A stretch of 64,000 nucleotides of DNA, taken from positions 124,001 through 188,000 of the forward strand of contig JAEWET010000016.1 in the NCBI GenBank assembly GCA_023389195.1. The letters run 5' to 3'. Source of the stretch: Aliihoeflea sp023389195. GTDB lineage: Bacteria; Pseudomonadota; Alphaproteobacteria; Rhizobiales; Rhizobiaceae. Every line of letters starts with the position of its first letter. Position 1 is the first letter of the stretch. This document shows positions 26,019 through 34,871 of this stretch, one piece after another. A program made the position numbers and the translations under genes. A model generated the notes under the pieces. That model saw only the letters and a program-made list of their open reading frames with translations, was not told the origin of the DNA and did no database searches.

Positions 26019-27656
26019 TCAGAGATCGGCCCAGCCGGCGCGGACGTCGCCCACCGCGCGCATGGTCGCGCCGCCGGTGGCGATGTCGGCGAGGATGCCT
26101 TCGACCTTGGGCTGGATGAAGCCGTCGAGATCGTCCCAGTGAAGCGGACGAGCCGGATCGGGCGCGCCGCCCGCCGCCCGTCGCGCCGCCTCGTAAAGCG
26201 GCTTTGTCGCCTTGGAGAGGATCGTGCCCGCGTCGTAGCTGTCGGCGACGAGCTTGGCGCGAAGCTCGACCGCCTGCACGCCGATCAACAGCGCGACCGC
26301 CAGATAATGCTCCAAGACGTCGATGGTCTCGCGGGCGAGGTTGGCCGAGTTCATCGCCTGGCTGTTGACGTTCTGGTTGAACTGCTCGGCATGGGTCGGG
26401 AAGCGGTCGACGATGGACTGGCCGTAGAAGCTCATCAGCGGCATCATCGAATTGCCGCCGATCTGCAGCGACTTCAGGCCGACATTGATGCCGGCTTCCA
26501 TGTTTCCGACTAGAGAGGGATTGAGGCCGTAGGAAAATTCCGGCGTCATCAGGAGCGCGATCTGCGCGTCGATATGCTTGGCGATGAGGCCGACATGGTA
26601 GCGCAGGCCGTCCATGGCGACGCCGGTATATTGCGCGAGGAAATTGCCGGTGTGGAAGATCTCGCCGGTGTCGGGGTCGATCAGCGGATTGTCGTTGGCG
26701 CAGTTCGCCTCGGTCTCGATCTGGCGCGCGGCGGTCGCGATGCCATCGACGACGGGGCCGAGATATTGCGGCAGGCAGCGCAGCGAATAGCGGTCCTGGA
26801 TCAGCTTGCCCATGCGGTGGCTGCGCCCGCCCGCCGCTTCCGAGCGGATGACCTTCGAGCCGGCGACGAGGCGGCCCATCTGCTGCGCCACCCAGACCTG
26901 GCCGGGATGCGGCTTCATCGCGTGGATGAATGGGTCGAAGCTCTGGTCGGTCGACAGCATGGCCTGCGCGTAGAGCGCGTGGATGCCGAGCGCGAGCGAG
27001 GCGAGGTCGAGCGCGCGCGCCGTCGCATTGGCAGCGACGCCGGTGCAGGCGCCGGTGCCGTTGTTGAGCGCCAGTCCTTCCTTTGGCTGGAGGGTCAGCG
27101 GTTCGAGGCCGATGCGGGAAAGCGCCGAATGTGCGTCCAGCGTTTCGCCGCCGATGTCGACGAGGAAGGCGGGGTCGAGCCCGATCACCGCCCCGCCGAT
27201 ATAGGAGAGCGGCACGAGGTCGCCCGACGCGCCGATGGAGCCGCGCTGGTGGACATGCGGATGCGCCCCGGCATTGAGGAAGGCGAGGTAGCGATCGATG
27301 ATCTCGCGGCGCACGCCCGACGCGCCCTTCACGAAGGAATTTGCACGCAGAAGCATCGCGGCGCGAACGTCCTCGGCAGGAAGGCGCGGGCCGGTCGTGC
27401 TCTTGTGCTGCCAGACGGCGATGCGCTGGACGTCAGCGAGAAGGTCCGGCCCGACATACTGGTCGGCCATGCCGCCGAAGAGCGTCGTCACGCCGTAGAT
27501 CTGCTCGCCCCGCTCGACACCGCCGGCGATGACCTGACGCGATTTGTCGATCCGGGCGAGGATCGCGGGATCGTCGGTCAGTGCCACTTTGGCGCCGAGC
27601 GCAACGGCGCGGATGTCCGTAAGGGTCAGGTCCTGTCCATTGATGATGACGGTCAT
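26019..27656 (-). CDS. Aromatic amino acid ammonia-lyase (HAL/PAL/TAL superfamily)
   Basis: The 545-residue enzyme contains the MIO-forming Ala-Ser-Gly at 143-145 (GSIGASGDLVP), the catalytic Tyr54 (QIYGVTT) and LALNNGTG. It would remove ammonia from an aromatic amino acid to give an arylacrylate. The substrate-selecting pair that reads Ser-His in histidine lyases, Phe-Leu in PAL and His-Leu in TAL reads Gln83-His84 here (VWQHKST). The usual GNFHG is GNFLA. Its substrate is therefore uncertain, and histidine is only one option. No hut genes are nearby. It is divergent from an Lrp-type regulator that probably controls it. Confidence 0.85.
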   Translation of the reverse strand: MTVIINGQDLTLTDIRAVALGAKVALTDDPAILARIDKSRQVIAGGVERGEQIYGVTTLFGGMADQYVGPDLLADVQRIAVWQHKSTTGPRLPAEDVRAAMLLRANSFVKGASGVRREIIDRYLAFLNAGAHPHVHQRGSIGASGDLVPLSYIGGAVIGLDPAFLVDIGGETLDAHSALSRIGLEPLTLQPKEGLALNNGTGACTGVAANATARALDLASLALGIHALYAQAMLSTDQSFDPFIHAMKPHPGQVWVAQQMGRLVAGSKVIRSEAAGGRSHRMGKLIQDRYSLRCLPQYLGPVVDGIATAARQIETEANCANDNPLIDPDTGEIFHTGNFLAQYTGVAMDGLRYHVGLIAKHIDAQIALLMTPEFSYGLNPSLVGNMEAGINVGLKSLQIGGNSMMPLMSFYGQSIVDRFPTHAEQFNQNVNSQAMNSANLARETIDVLEHYLAVALLIGVQAVELRAKLVADSYDAGTILSKATKPLYEAARRAAGGAPDPARPLHWDDLDGFIQPKVEGILADIATGGATMRAVGDVRAGWADL

Positions 27657-27748
27657 TGCCGGCTCCTCCTGTTTGCAGCAGGATAGGACGGCCGAAAGTG
27701 CATTTCCTGTTTCGTTGCGGCGTATATGGCCAGGCCGGGGTCAGGAAA

Positions 27749-28261
27749 ATGCCAGATATTGATCATGTGAGCCTGAAAATGACCGAATTGTCCGCGTCCG
27801 ACCGACGGATACTGGCCGAGCTTCAGCGGGACGGCAGCCTGTCCAACGTCGCCTTGGCGGAAAAGGTCGGTATGTCCGCGAGCCCCTGCCTGCGGCGGGT
27901 GAAGCAGTTGGAGGCAGCGGGGCTGATCCGGCGCTATGTCGCGCTTCTGGACGAGCGCAAGCTTGGCGTCGGGCTGACGGCCTATGTCGAGGTCAAGGTG
28001 CCGCAGGTGGCAGGCGAGGCGATCGTCGAGCGCTTCAAGGCGGCGGTGGCGCGCGAGCCGGCGATCACCGGCTGCTTCGTCATCGCAGGGCAGTACGACT
28101 TTCTCCTGCGCGTCGTGGCACGCGATCTCGACGCCTATTCGCATTTGACGCAGACCGTGCTCCTGCGCCTGCCGGGCGTGCAAGACACGCGATCGAGCTT
28201 CGTCCTCGAAGCGGTCAAGGACACGACCGAGCTGCCGATCGGCGGGTTTGGCCGGCCCTGA
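27749..28261 (+). CDS. Lrp/AsnC family transcriptional regulator
   Basis: The product (about 170 residues) has an N-terminal winged helix-turn-helix (LSASDRRILAELQRDGSLSN, then VGMSASPCLRRVKQLEAAG) and a C-terminal RAM ligand domain (GLTAYVEVKV onward). Family members form octameric or hexadecameric DNA wraps and respond to amino acids. It is divergent from the ammonia-lyase gene with about 90 bases between them, so it probably senses that enzyme's substrate. The ATG at 27749 is used; an alternative at 27779 (MTELSASD) would give the more usual 160-residue length. Confidence 0.88.
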   Translation: MPDIDHVSLKMTELSASDRRILAELQRDGSLSNVALAEKVGMSASPCLRRVKQLEAAGLIRRYVALLDERKLGVGLTAYVEVKVPQVAGEAIVERFKAAVAREPAITGCFVIAGQYDFLLRVVARDLDAYSHLTQTVLLRLPGVQDTRSSFVLEAVKDTTELPIGGFGRP

Positions 28262-28325
28262 CCTCGCATCCGGTTGAGATTGGCGCCGCCCTGCGCTACC
28301 TCGGATCAAAGGGTTCGGAACATCC

Positions 28326-29126
28326 ATGTCAGTGACGGAAAAGAAGAGCGGATCGCGCGGCGTCCAGTCGATCGACACGGGCGGCGTTATCCTCGCGGCG
28401 CTCGCCAGCGCGCAAGGGCCGGTGAAGCTGCGCGATCTCGCCGAACGGACGGGAATGGCGGCCGCCCAGCTCCATCCCTATCTCGTCTCCTTCCGCAAGA
28501 TGGGCATGGTCGAGCAGACCGAGGCGGGGCATTACCAACTCGGCTCGTTCGCTCTGCATCTGGGGCTGACGCGGCTGCGCAACCAGAACGCCTATCGCGA
28601 GACGGTGCGCCGCGTCGCCGATCTCGCCGACCGTCTGCAACTGATGATCGCCATCACGGTCTGGGGCCTGCATGGGCCGACCATCGTCTATGTCCAGGAA
28701 TCATCCGCGCGCATCCATGCGAACGTCCAGGTCGGCAACATCTTCCTGATGACCGCGACGGCGACGGGGCGGGTGTTCGCCGCCTACCTGCCGCCGGCGG
28801 TGACGCAGCCGATGATCCGCCTCGAACGCTCAGACCGCACGCTGCTCGAGCGCGGTCCGTTCGAATTCGACGAGGCGCAATACTGGGATGAAGTCGCTGC
28901 GGTCCGGGCGCGCGGCTTCGAGGTCACGCGCGACCTGCCGATCCCGGGCGTCAGCGCGGTCGCCGCGCCCGTCTTCGACCACACCGGCCAGATGCAGCTC
29001 GCCCTGACCGCGATCGGGCCGACCGCCATGATCGACCTTGCCGCCGATGGCCCAGCCGTGACGGGCCTCCTCGACTTCACCAGCCGCCTGTCGAGCGAGC
29101 TGGGCTATCGCCTGGACGCCGGCTGA
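28326..29126 (+). CDS. IclR family transcriptional regulator
   Basis: This 266-residue regulator has an N-terminal winged helix (about 15-75, LRDLAERTGMAAAQLHPYLVSF) and a C-terminal IclR effector domain (about 85-260, ending GLLDFTSRLSSELGY). The family usually represses or activates aromatic and carboxylate catabolic operons in response to a pathway compound. It converges with the flavoprotein gene, three bases apart, and lies close to a TRAP set. Three AAATTCG half-sites at 31629-31668 are possible targets. It follows the Lrp gene by 64 bases on the same strand, but a shared transcript is unproven. Confidence 0.88.
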   Translation: MSVTEKKSGSRGVQSIDTGGVILAALASAQGPVKLRDLAERTGMAAAQLHPYLVSFRKMGMVEQTEAGHYQLGSFALHLGLTRLRNQNAYRETVRRVADLADRLQLMIAITVWGLHGPTIVYVQESSARIHANVQVGNIFLMTATATGRVFAAYLPPAVTQPMIRLERSDRTLLERGPFEFDEAQYWDEVAAVRARGFEVTRDLPIPGVSAVAAPVFDHTGQMQLALTAIGPTAMIDLAADGPAVTGLLDFTSRLSSELGYRLDAG

Positions 29127-29129
29127 CCG

Positions 29130-30836
29130 TCAGTCGTTGCCGCCGGCCAGGTGCCGCGCGGCGATGTAGCCGAAGGTGACGGCGGGGCCGAGCGTGATGC
29201 CGCCGCCCGGATAGTTGCCGCCCATGATGCTCGCCGCATCGTTGCCGACGGAGTAGAGGCCCGGGATCGGGCGCCCATCGCCATTCAGGACCTGCGCATT
29301 CTCGTTGCAGCGCAGCCCGGCGAAGGTGCCGAGATCGCCGATCACCAGCTTGACCGCGTAGAACGGGCCGTTTTCGATCGGAGCGACGCAGGGGTTGGGC
29401 TTGTGCTCGGGATCGCCGAGCGAGCGGTTGTAGGAGGTCGAGCCCTTGCCGAATTGCGGATCGTCGCCGCGCCTCGCATGATCGTTGAAGGTTTCGACCG
29501 TACGCCGGAGCCCATCGGAGGCGACGCCGATCCTGCCTGCCAGTTCCTCCAGCGTCTTGCCCTCGAACAGATAGCCCGACTTGACGTGCCGGCGGAACGG
29601 CACCGGCGCCGGCTTGACGTAGCCGAGGCCGTATTTGCGCAGGACCCGGTGGTCGGCGATGAAGAAGGCGCAGGTCTCGGTCTCTTCCTCACGGCAGCGC
29701 GCGGCCATCGCCTGGCAGAAATCGTGGTAGGAATTCGCCTCGTTGACGAAGCGGCGTCCCGAGCGCGTCACCGCGATGACGCCGGGCTTGGAACGGTCGA
29801 CGAAATGCGGGAACGTGCCGAGCGTGCCGTCGGCGCGGACCGGCCGCGAGATCGGAACCCAGGCGGCCGCATTCGGCAGATCGTCGGCGACCGTGGCGCC
29901 GACAGCTTCGCCGAGGCGCAACCCGTCGCCGGTGTTGCCGGGAGGGGCGGGCGAGGCGTGCTCGTAGCCGGAAGGCGCGTGCGGGAACATCGCCTTGCGG
30001 CGCACCGGGTCCTGCGGAAAGCCGCCCGCGGCGAGGACGACGCCCTTGCGCGCGACGATCTCGACCGGCCCCTGCACCGTCTCGACGATCGCCCCGGTGA
30101 TGCGGCCTGTTTCGTCCTTCTTCAGTTCGCGAACCGGCGCGCGCGTCCAGATCGGCACGTTGCGGTCGAAGCACGAACGGGCCAGCCGCGCGACCAGCGC
30201 ATTGCCGTTCATCAGCCGCATCGGCCGGCCGTGAAAGGCCATGTCGCGCAGGAACTTCAGGAACAGCTTGCCGACATAGAAGGCCGAGACGGGCGAGCGG
30301 GTGACGTTGAAGAAATGCAGCAGCTCCTTGCCCGAACCGATCATCATGCCGAGAAAGGTGATCTCGGCGAGCGGCGGGCGCAGGCGCTTGATCTCGGGGC
30401 CGAGCTCGCGTCCATCGAAGGGCCGTGCGACGATGGATCGCCCGCCATCGACGCCGCCGTGCGCATCGGGGTGGTAGTCGGCGAAGGTCGGTCCGAGATC
30501 GAACTGAAGCGCGGTGTTCTGTTCGTAGAAATCGACGGCCTTCGGTCCGGCGTCGAGGAACGCCTCAACGCGGCGTTCGTCATAATGCGCTCCGGTTTCG
30601 TGACGCATGTATTCGCGTGCCTGGTCGATGGAATCGGGCACGCCTGCGCGCTTTGCGGGAGCGTTGCACGGTATCCACATCCAGCCGCCCGAGCGCGCCG
30701 TGGTGCCGCCGAAGACCGGCTCCTTCTCGACGACGAGCACGTCGAGCCGTCGATGGGCGGCGGATACCGCCGTCGCAAGTCCGCCGGCGCCCGAGCCCAC
30801 CACGAGCACGTCGCAGGAATGCTGTTTCATCTGCAT
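29130..30836 (-). CDS. FAD-dependent oxidoreductase, 3-ketosteroid-delta1-dehydrogenase/fumarate reductase-like
   Basis: The 568-residue flavoprotein has the dinucleotide-binding motif VLVVGSGAGGLA near residue 10, an ARSGGWMWIP segment typical of the 3-ketosteroid dehydrogenase/FAD_binding_2 group, an internal fumarate-reductase-like capping domain, and GGNYPGGGITLGPAVTFG near the C-terminus for FAD. It would oxidise or reduce a C-C bond next to a carbonyl. It is followed upstream by an SDR on the same strand (30 bases), forming a two-gene unit divergent from a TRAP importer. Steroids are not implied; many homologues act on small cyclic ketones or unsaturated acids. Confidence 0.82.
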   Translation of the reverse strand: MQMKQHSCDVLVVGSGAGGLATAVSAAHRRLDVLVVEKEPVFGGTTARSGGWMWIPCNAPAKRAGVPDSIDQAREYMRHETGAHYDERRVEAFLDAGPKAVDFYEQNTALQFDLGPTFADYHPDAHGGVDGGRSIVARPFDGRELGPEIKRLRPPLAEITFLGMMIGSGKELLHFFNVTRSPVSAFYVGKLFLKFLRDMAFHGRPMRLMNGNALVARLARSCFDRNVPIWTRAPVRELKKDETGRITGAIVETVQGPVEIVARKGVVLAAGGFPQDPVRRKAMFPHAPSGYEHASPAPPGNTGDGLRLGEAVGATVADDLPNAAAWVPISRPVRADGTLGTFPHFVDRSKPGVIAVTRSGRRFVNEANSYHDFCQAMAARCREEETETCAFFIADHRVLRKYGLGYVKPAPVPFRRHVKSGYLFEGKTLEELAGRIGVASDGLRRTVETFNDHARRGDDPQFGKGSTSYNRSLGDPEHKPNPCVAPIENGPFYAVKLVIGDLGTFAGLRCNENAQVLNGDGRPIPGLYSVGNDAASIMGGNYPGGGITLGPAVTFGYIAARHLAGGND

Positions 30837-30865
30837 GGTCTGTCAGTCCTTGTCGGTGGGGCCGT

Positions 30866-31618
30866 TCAGGCGGCCAGATAGCCGCCATCGACCGGCAGGA
30901 GGGTGCCGGTGACGTAGGTGGAAAGATGCGAGGCGAGGAAGAGGACCGGGCCGACCAGTTCCTCCGGCTCGCCGACGCGGCCGAGCGGCGTGTGCGCCAT
31001 GAAGCGGCCGATCGCCTCGGGCGTCTCGCGCGTGACCTTGGTCATCGGCGTCGCGATGACGCCGGGAGCGATCGCGTTGACGCGCACGCCCTGCGGGGCG
31101 AGGTCGTGCGCGAGCGCGCGGGTGAACTGGAGCACGGCACCCTTGCTAGCGGCATAGGCGCCGAGGCCGGGTCCCGCCGAGACCGACATGATCGAGCCTA
31201 GATTGACGATGCGCCCCTGCGTCGCGCGCAATTGCGGCAGGAACGCACGCACCATGTTGCGGATGCCGTCGACATTGACCTTGAAGATCGCGTCCCAGTC
31301 ATCGTCGAAGCCCGCATCGTCGATCGGCGTGCGGCGGATGATGCCGGCATTGTTGACGAGGATCGCGGCCTGGCCGAGATGTGCCTCGACGTCGAATGCG
31401 AAGCGCTTGACCTGGTCGCGGTCGACGACGTCGATCTCGGCCGCGAAGGCGGTGCCGCCGTCTTCGTTGATGCTGGCCGCCGCTGCCTGCGCCGATGCCC
31501 CATTGACGTCGCAGATCGCGACGCGGGCGCCGGCCTTGGCGAGACCTTGCGCGATGGCCAGCCCGTTTCCCTGCGCCGCGCCGGTGACGACGGCGACCTC
31601 TCCCTCGATGCCTCGCAC
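30866..31618 (-). CDS. SDR family oxidoreductase
   Basis: This 250-residue classical short-chain dehydrogenase has the NAD(P) motif TGAAQGNGLA, NNAG at about 87, catalytic Ser in LGSIMSVSAG and the Tyr-x-x-x-Lys pair in YAASKGA. The tail TGTLLPVDGGYLAA is typical of 3-oxoacyl-reductase-like members. An Asp in AICDVNG after the second strand favours NAD. The GTG at 31618 has GGAGGA eight bases upstream and is preferred to the ATG at 31639. A minus-strand TTGGCT-16-TATAGT is a weak promoter candidate in front of it. Confidence 0.9.
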   Translation of the reverse strand: MRGIEGEVAVVTGAAQGNGLAIAQGLAKAGARVAICDVNGASAQAAAASINEDGGTAFAAEIDVVDRDQVKRFAFDVEAHLGQAAILVNNAGIIRRTPIDDAGFDDDWDAIFKVNVDGIRNMVRAFLPQLRATQGRIVNLGSIMSVSAGPGLGAYAASKGAVLQFTRALAHDLAPQGVRVNAIAPGVIATPMTKVTRETPEAIGRFMAHTPLGRVGEPEELVGPVLFLASHLSTYVTGTLLPVDGGYLAA

Positions 31619-31628
31619 GCTTCCTCCA

Positions 31629-31668
31629 AAATTCGTCAATTACAAATTCGTTTGACTATAGCGAATTT
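31629..31668. promoter_or_regulatory. Candidate operator with three AAATTCG half-sites
   Basis: The divergent gap between the SDR and the TRAP gene contains AAATTCG at 31629-31635 and 31644-31650 and the inverted CGAATTT at 31662-31668. The last two form a palindrome with an 11-base spacer. The IclR regulator at 28326 is the nearest candidate protein. The sites overlap the presumed start region of the SDR transcript. Confidence 0.5.
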
Positions 31669-31790
31669 TTTGGTTGAGCCAAGCATGAGAATTTGCAAGA
31701 TTGCGATCGGGCGCCGGGAGGAGGCTGGGTCGATCGTCGGCCCATTCCCGGCTTCGATGTCCGCGCTGGCGCGGTCCAAGGGAGGTCTTG

Positions 31791-32822
31791 ATGAGACGTT
31801 GCATCGCCGCAGCCGCGCTGGCTGCATCCGTTGTGTTCTCCAGCCATGCGATGGCTGAGAGCTTCGATCTGCAAAGCGTGTTCGGGCTGAACGTCCCGTC
31901 GATCGGGCCGAGCCCGGTCAACTGGGCCGAAAAGGTCCGCCTGATGACGGCCGGCGAGATCGACATCAAGGTCCACGGCGCCGGCGATTTCGTGCCGCCC
32001 TTCGAGGTGTTCGGCGCGGTGTCGAGCGGCGCCATTCCGATGGGCTTCGACTGGATCGGCTACTGGGCCGAGTCCATCCCCGTCGCCAATCTGGTCGGCT
32101 CGATGCCGTTCGGCCCGACGCCGGAAATCGCGCTCGGCTGGATGTTCGAGGGCGGCGGCGTGGAGATCATCCAGAAGGCTTATGACGCGCATGGCGTGAA
32201 GGTCATTCCGTGCCATCTGGTCGTGCCGGAAGCCGGCGGCTGGTTCTCCAAGGACATCAACACGGTCGAGGATCTGCGCGGCCTCAACATGCGCATCGCC
32301 GGCCTCGGCGGTCAGGCGCTCGCCAAGCTCGGCGCCAACACCCAGCTCGTGCCGGCCGGCGAGATCTACGTCTCGCTCGAGACCGGGCGCATCGACGCAG
32401 CGGAATTCTCGGCTCCGCAGCTCGACAAGGGCTTCGGCTTCCAGAACATCGTCAAGAGCTACTACTTCCCCGGCTGGCACCAGCCATCGAGCTGGGACTC
32501 GATCATCATCAACATGGATGTCTGGAACGGCTTCACGCCGGAACAGCAGACGATCATGGTCGAGGCCTGCAAGGCGAACATCACCGAAAACATGGCCGAC
32601 CAGCTCAACGCCCAGATCGAGGCGGTCGAGGAGATCGAGGCGACCGGCGTCGAGATCAAGCGCTTTCCCGACGAGGTGCTGGCCGCGATGCGCGAGGCCG
32701 CCAACGAGGTGATGCAGGAGGAAGCGGCGAAGGACCCGATCTTCAAGGAAGCCTACGAATCGCTGACCGCCTATATCGACCGCACCGCCCGCTGGGCCGA
32801 CCTGCAGGCGCTGCCGCGCTGA
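31791..32822 (+). CDS. TRAP transporter substrate-binding protein DctP-like
   Basis: The 343-residue periplasmic binding protein has a signal peptide ending at about residue 23 (HAMA). The mature protein has the DctP-type fold, including GLNMRIAGLGGQALAKLG near 165 and a PAGEIYVSLETGRIDAAEF segment in which the conserved Arg/Asp line the carboxylate site. It captures an organic acid for the DctQ/DctM pair downstream. The ATG at 31791 follows GGAGG by five bases. A GC-rich hairpin lies just past the stop. Confidence 0.9.
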   Translation: MRRCIAAAALAASVVFSSHAMAESFDLQSVFGLNVPSIGPSPVNWAEKVRLMTAGEIDIKVHGAGDFVPPFEVFGAVSSGAIPMGFDWIGYWAESIPVANLVGSMPFGPTPEIALGWMFEGGGVEIIQKAYDAHGVKVIPCHLVVPEAGGWFSKDINTVEDLRGLNMRIAGLGGQALAKLGANTQLVPAGEIYVSLETGRIDAAEFSAPQLDKGFGFQNIVKSYYFPGWHQPSSWDSIIINMDVWNGFTPEQQTIMVEACKANITENMADQLNAQIEAVEEIEATGVEIKRFPDEVLAAMREAANEVMQEEAAKDPIFKEAYESLTAYIDRTARWADLQALPR

Positions 32823-32830
32823 TCGCGCGC

Positions 32831-32855
32831 GCGGCCCGGCGCGAAGCCGGGCCGC
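32831..32855 (+). promoter_or_regulatory. GC-rich hairpin after TRAP binding-protein gene
   Basis: A perfect 10-bp stem (GCGGCCCGGC / GCCGGGCCGC) with a five-base loop starts eight bases after the dctP stop and ends 68 bases before dctQ. There is no T-tract. It is likely to protect the 3' end of the binding-protein mRNA or to reduce downstream expression, so that binding protein exceeds permease. Confidence 0.6.
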
Positions 32856-32923
32856 CGCTTGCAAACGCACGAAAAGCGCTCGATGGATAGGCCCGCCGGT
32901 TGGCGGCGATGCGAGAAGGGGAC

Positions 32924-33493
32924 ATGACCAGGCTGATCAACGCACTCTTCGACGCGCTCGTCCTGCCGGGAAAGCTGGTGGGCTGGCTGGTTCTGCCGCT
33001 GATCGTCTCCGTGTGCCTGACCGTGCTTGCCGCCAAGATCGGCTGGAACGCGTTCTGGCAATGGGGCGAGGCGATCCCGGTCCTCGGGCGCGGCATCACG
33101 GTCAACACGCTCACCGACCTGCAATGGTACATCTTCGCCATTCTGTCGGTGTTCGGCGGCGTCTACGCTTTTCGCGACAACCAGCATGTCTGCGTCGACG
33201 TGTTCTCCGCCGGCCTGCCGAAGAAGGTTCAGCTTGGCCTGCGCCTGTTCGGCGACCTGGTGTTCCTGCTGCCCTTTTGCGCGATCATCTTCTGGTATGG
33301 CTGGAGCTTCGCGCTGACGTCGTTCAATTCGGGCGAGGGCTCCACCTATGGCGGGCTGATGGATCGATGGCTGATCAAGTCCATCATCCCGATCGGCTTC
33401 GCCCTTCTGGGCATCGCCGCCCTTGCGCGTGCGGTCCAGACTTTGCGTGACATCATTGCGGCCCCCGCGGCCGGCGAAACGGAAATCCGATGA
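32924..33493 (+). CDS. TRAP transporter small permease DctQ-like
   Basis: The 189-residue protein has four membrane segments (about 13-38, 55-78, 95-115, 138-160). The DctQ pattern of a charged loop after helix two (VYAFRDNQHVCVDVF) is present, matching the R-x-N-x-H-V-x-V-D signature of the family. It is the small membrane subunit of the tripartite importer. The ATG at 32924 has GAAGGGG close upstream. It overlaps the large subunit gene by four bases (ATGA). Confidence 0.88.
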   Translation: MTRLINALFDALVLPGKLVGWLVLPLIVSVCLTVLAAKIGWNAFWQWGEAIPVLGRGITVNTLTDLQWYIFAILSVFGGVYAFRDNQHVCVDVFSAGLPKKVQLGLRLFGDLVFLLPFCAIIFWYGWSFALTSFNSGEGSTYGGLMDRWLIKSIIPIGFALLGIAALARAVQTLRDIIAAPAAGETEIR

Positions 33494-34827
33494 GCGAATA
33501 TCTCTGGCCGATGGCCATGCTGGCCGGGCTCGTGCTCGGCATCTTCTCGGGCTATCCGGTCGCCTTCGTCCTGTCGGGCATCGGCATCCTCTTCGCCGTT
33601 CTGGCCGGCGTGCCGATGCTGTTCCTGTCGACCGGCGTCTCGCGCATCTATTCGGGCATCTTGACCAACTGGCTCCTGATCGCGATCCCGCTCTTCGTCT
33701 TCATGGGGCTGATGCTGGAGCGCTCGGGCGTCGCCGAGCGGCTTCTCAGATCGCTCGCCGCCCTGTTCGGCCGGCTGCCGGGCGGATACGCCTTCGCCGT
33801 CGCCATCATCGGCGTGGTGATGGCCGCATCGACCGGCATCATCGGCGCCTCGGTGGTGCTGATGGGCATGATGGCGCTGCCGGCCATGCAGCAGGCGCGC
33901 TACGATCCGAAGATCTCGACGGGCCTCATCGCCGCGTCGGGCACGCTCGGCATCCTGATCCCGCCCTCGATCATGCTGATCGTGCTCGGCGACCAGTTGC
34001 GCATTTCGGTCGGCGACCTGTTCATGGGCGCGATCGGGCCGGGACTGATGCTCGCAGGGCTCTATTTCGTCTACCTGATCGCGATCGCCTTCTTCCAGCC
34101 GCACCGCATGCCGGCGGGCGAGCCCGAACGGGCCGCGAGCCGCGGCGCGGCCGCAATCCAGCTCGCACGCGACCTCCTGGCGCCCGTCCTGCTGATCGCC
34201 GCGGTGCTGGGCACCATCATCGCCGGCATCGCGACCCCGACAGAAGCCGCCGCGATCGGCGCGGCCGGCGCGCTCCTGCTGGCGCTGATCTCGGGCCGGC
34301 TCGATTTCGCGACATTGCGAACCTCGCTGCGCGACACCACCAAGACCACTGCCATGATCATCTTCGTGATGATCGGCGCGACCATCTTTTCGGTCATCTT
34401 CCGTCGGCTCGGCGGCGACGAGATGGTGATCCACGCCTTCGACGCCCTCGGCACCGGGCCCTATTTCGTGCTGTTCGTCATCATGGCGCTGGTGTTCATC
34501 CTGGGCTTCTTCCTCGACTGGGTTGAGATCGCGCTGGTCGTGGTGCCGCTCGTCGCGCCGGTCGTGGCAAGCCTCGATTTCGGGATGCCGCAAAGCCAGG
34601 TACTCGCCTGGTTCGCCATCGCGCTTGCGGTCAACATGCAGACCTCGTTCCTGACGCCACCTTTCGGCTACGCCCTGTTCTACCTGCGCGGCGTCGCGCC
34701 GGACGTCTCGATCGGCACCATCTATCGCGGCATCATCCCGTTCGTGCTGCTGCAACTCACGGCGCTGCTGCTGCTCATCATCTTCCCGCAGATCAGCCTG
34801 TGGCTGCCGGCCTATTTGGCAAGGTAG
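33490..34827 (+). CDS. TRAP transporter large permease DctM-like
   Basis: The 445-residue channel subunit has about twelve hydrophobic segments. Characteristic DctM stretches are seen: LIAIPLFVFMGLMLERSGVA, ASGTLGILIPPSIMLIVLG, ATPTEAAAIGAAGALLLA and NMQTSFLTPPFGYALFYLRG. It would couple sodium entry to uptake of the bound organic acid. The start overlaps the dctQ stop. It converges with the ThDP enzyme gene 30 bases away. Confidence 0.92.
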   Translation: MSEYLWPMAMLAGLVLGIFSGYPVAFVLSGIGILFAVLAGVPMLFLSTGVSRIYSGILTNWLLIAIPLFVFMGLMLERSGVAERLLRSLAALFGRLPGGYAFAVAIIGVVMAASTGIIGASVVLMGMMALPAMQQARYDPKISTGLIAASGTLGILIPPSIMLIVLGDQLRISVGDLFMGAIGPGLMLAGLYFVYLIAIAFFQPHRMPAGEPERAASRGAAAIQLARDLLAPVLLIAAVLGTIIAGIATPTEAAAIGAAGALLLALISGRLDFATLRTSLRDTTKTTAMIIFVMIGATIFSVIFRRLGGDEMVIHAFDALGTGPYFVLFVIMALVFILGFFLDWVEIALVVVPLVAPVVASLDFGMPQSQVLAWFAIALAVNMQTSFLTPPFGYALFYLRGVAPDVSIGTIYRGIIPFVLLQLTALLLLIIFPQISLWLPAYLAR

Positions 34828-34848
34828 AGGGTGGCGGCAGGCGCCATC

Positions 34849-34871
34849 CGGATCGCGCTAATAGCGATCCG
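34849..34871. terminator. Candidate hairpin terminator between converging genes
   Basis: A perfect 8-bp stem (CGGATCGC / GCGATCCG) with a seven-base loop lies between dctM and the converging ThDP enzyme gene, overlapping the latter's stop. It lacks a T-tract, so it may work with Rho or act only as a mRNA end. Confidence 0.45.

Noticed and set aside
26019..27656. Calling the ammonia-lyase HutH or ergothionase
   Set aside because: The selectivity pair differs from HutH and there are no hut neighbours; ergothionase lacks the MIO triad, which is present here.
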